From contig JAUWXE010000081.1 of the NCBI GenBank assembly GCA_030616535.1, positions 1 to 5,315 on the forward strand: a DNA stretch of 5,315 bases. The letters run 5' to 3'. This stretch comes from Candidatus Aerophobota bacterium. GTDB lineage: Bacteria > Aerophobota > Aerophobia > Aerophobales > AE-B3A. Under the pieces are notes generated by a model, which saw only the letters and a list, made by a program, of their open reading frames with translations, did not search any database and was not told the origin of the DNA. Shown here piece by piece: positions 5,079 to 5,315 of this stretch. The stretch's first letter is position 1. The number at the start of each line of letters is the position of its first letter. A program made the translations under genes and the position numbers.

Positions 5079-5315
5079 ATGAAGAAAAGGTTGATAGTTG
5101 CAGCAGTGCTAATGGCCTGCGTATTTGGATTTACCGGAGCAGCACTGGCGGCAGAGCTTAGTACTTCCGGAACCATCGAATTCAAGGCCACCGGAACCAG
5201 CCAGGCGGATGAGGCTAGTCCTCTCTTTGGAGCAGGAGATGTGTTGGTCAATTATAGTGTTACTTTAACTTCGGGTACTTTTGAGGCCAACCTTACTCCT
5301 AAATTTAACCTGGCC
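5079..5315 (+). CDS. Exported protein with Sec signal peptide, probable outer-membrane or surface protein, 3'-truncated by window
   Basis: Seventy-nine codons are visible and the frame is still open at the window end. The N-terminus is a classical Sec signal peptide: MKKR, then a hydrophobic core from about 5 to 19, then a likely signal peptidase I site ALA|AEL after residue 24. A cysteine at 14 lies inside the hydrophobic core and is not followed by a lipoprotein-like linker, so a lipoprotein is unlikely. The mature part alternates polar and hydrophobic residues with many Gly, Ser and Thr (STSGTIEFKATGT, then DVLVNYSVTLTSGTFEANL and PKFNLA), which suggests beta strands, as in a porin-like barrel or S-layer protein. 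No named family can be recognised from this fragment. The tandem promoters and strong ribosome binding site upstream suggest a very abundant product. Confidence 0.85.
   Translation, partial: MKKRLIVAAVLMACVFGFTGAALAAELSTSGTIEFKATGTSQADEASPLFGAGDVLVNYSVTLTSGTFEANLTPKFNLA

Noticed and set aside
5112..5123. LMAC in the signal peptide as a lipobox
   Set aside because: The Cys is inside the hydrophobic core, Met at -2 is atypical, and a good signal peptidase I site (ALA|AE) follows at residue 24.
5060..5251. 63-codon reverse-strand frame at the window end
   Set aside because: It is antisense to the signal peptide gene, which has an optimal ribosome binding site and a clear Sec signal.

Overview
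This window is a stretch of bacterial chromosome, moderately AT-rich, with tightly packed genes all on the + strand. NAD+-dependent DNA ligase (LigA) shows that the host is a bacterium. The final gene has a Sec signal peptide followed by a strand-like Gly/Ser/Thr-rich sequence, which suggests a diderm (outer-membrane) or S-layer-bearing lineage. Arg and Ile are often coded by AGA/AGG and ATA, and TTG is used as a start codon, so this is not a classical enterobacterium. An uncultured or deep-branching lineage is plausible, but I cannot name a taxon.

Layout. (1) 3-92: the last 29 codons of a gene whose product ends in a TRAM-like strand pattern, best read as miaB. (2) 86-1057: miaA, tRNA dimethylallyltransferase. 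(3) 1054-2262: tyrS, tyrosyl-tRNA synthetase of the KMSKS (TyrZ-like) type, joined to miaA by an ATGA overlap. (4) 2263-2349: an 87-nt gap with weak secondary structure. (5) 2350-4380: ligA, complete, with all expected domains. (6) 4383-4604: a small solitary HicB-like protein starting 2 nt after ligA. (7) 4605-5078: 474 nt without a convincing gene, holding seven TTGACA/TTGACT boxes, each followed 16-18 nt later by a TATAAT-like box. (8) 5079 to the window end: the first 79 codons of an exported protein, probably an outer-membrane beta-barrel or other cell-surface protein.

How the parts work together. MiaA makes i6A37 on tRNAs that read UNN codons and MiaB converts it to ms2i6A37. tRNA-Tyr, charged by TyrS, is one of those tRNAs, so the first three genes form a coherent tRNA maturation and charging cassette. 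LigA and the HicB-like gene follow on the same strand and may be co-transcribed.

The most notable part is the 4605-5078 leader. It reads as a tandem promoter array that ends in a 10-nt anti-Shine-Dalgarno match not placed for any start codon, followed by the real, strong ribosome binding site of the exported protein. This is the architecture expected for a very abundant envelope protein with a stabilised mRNA. That interpretation is inference; the boxes themselves are directly visible.
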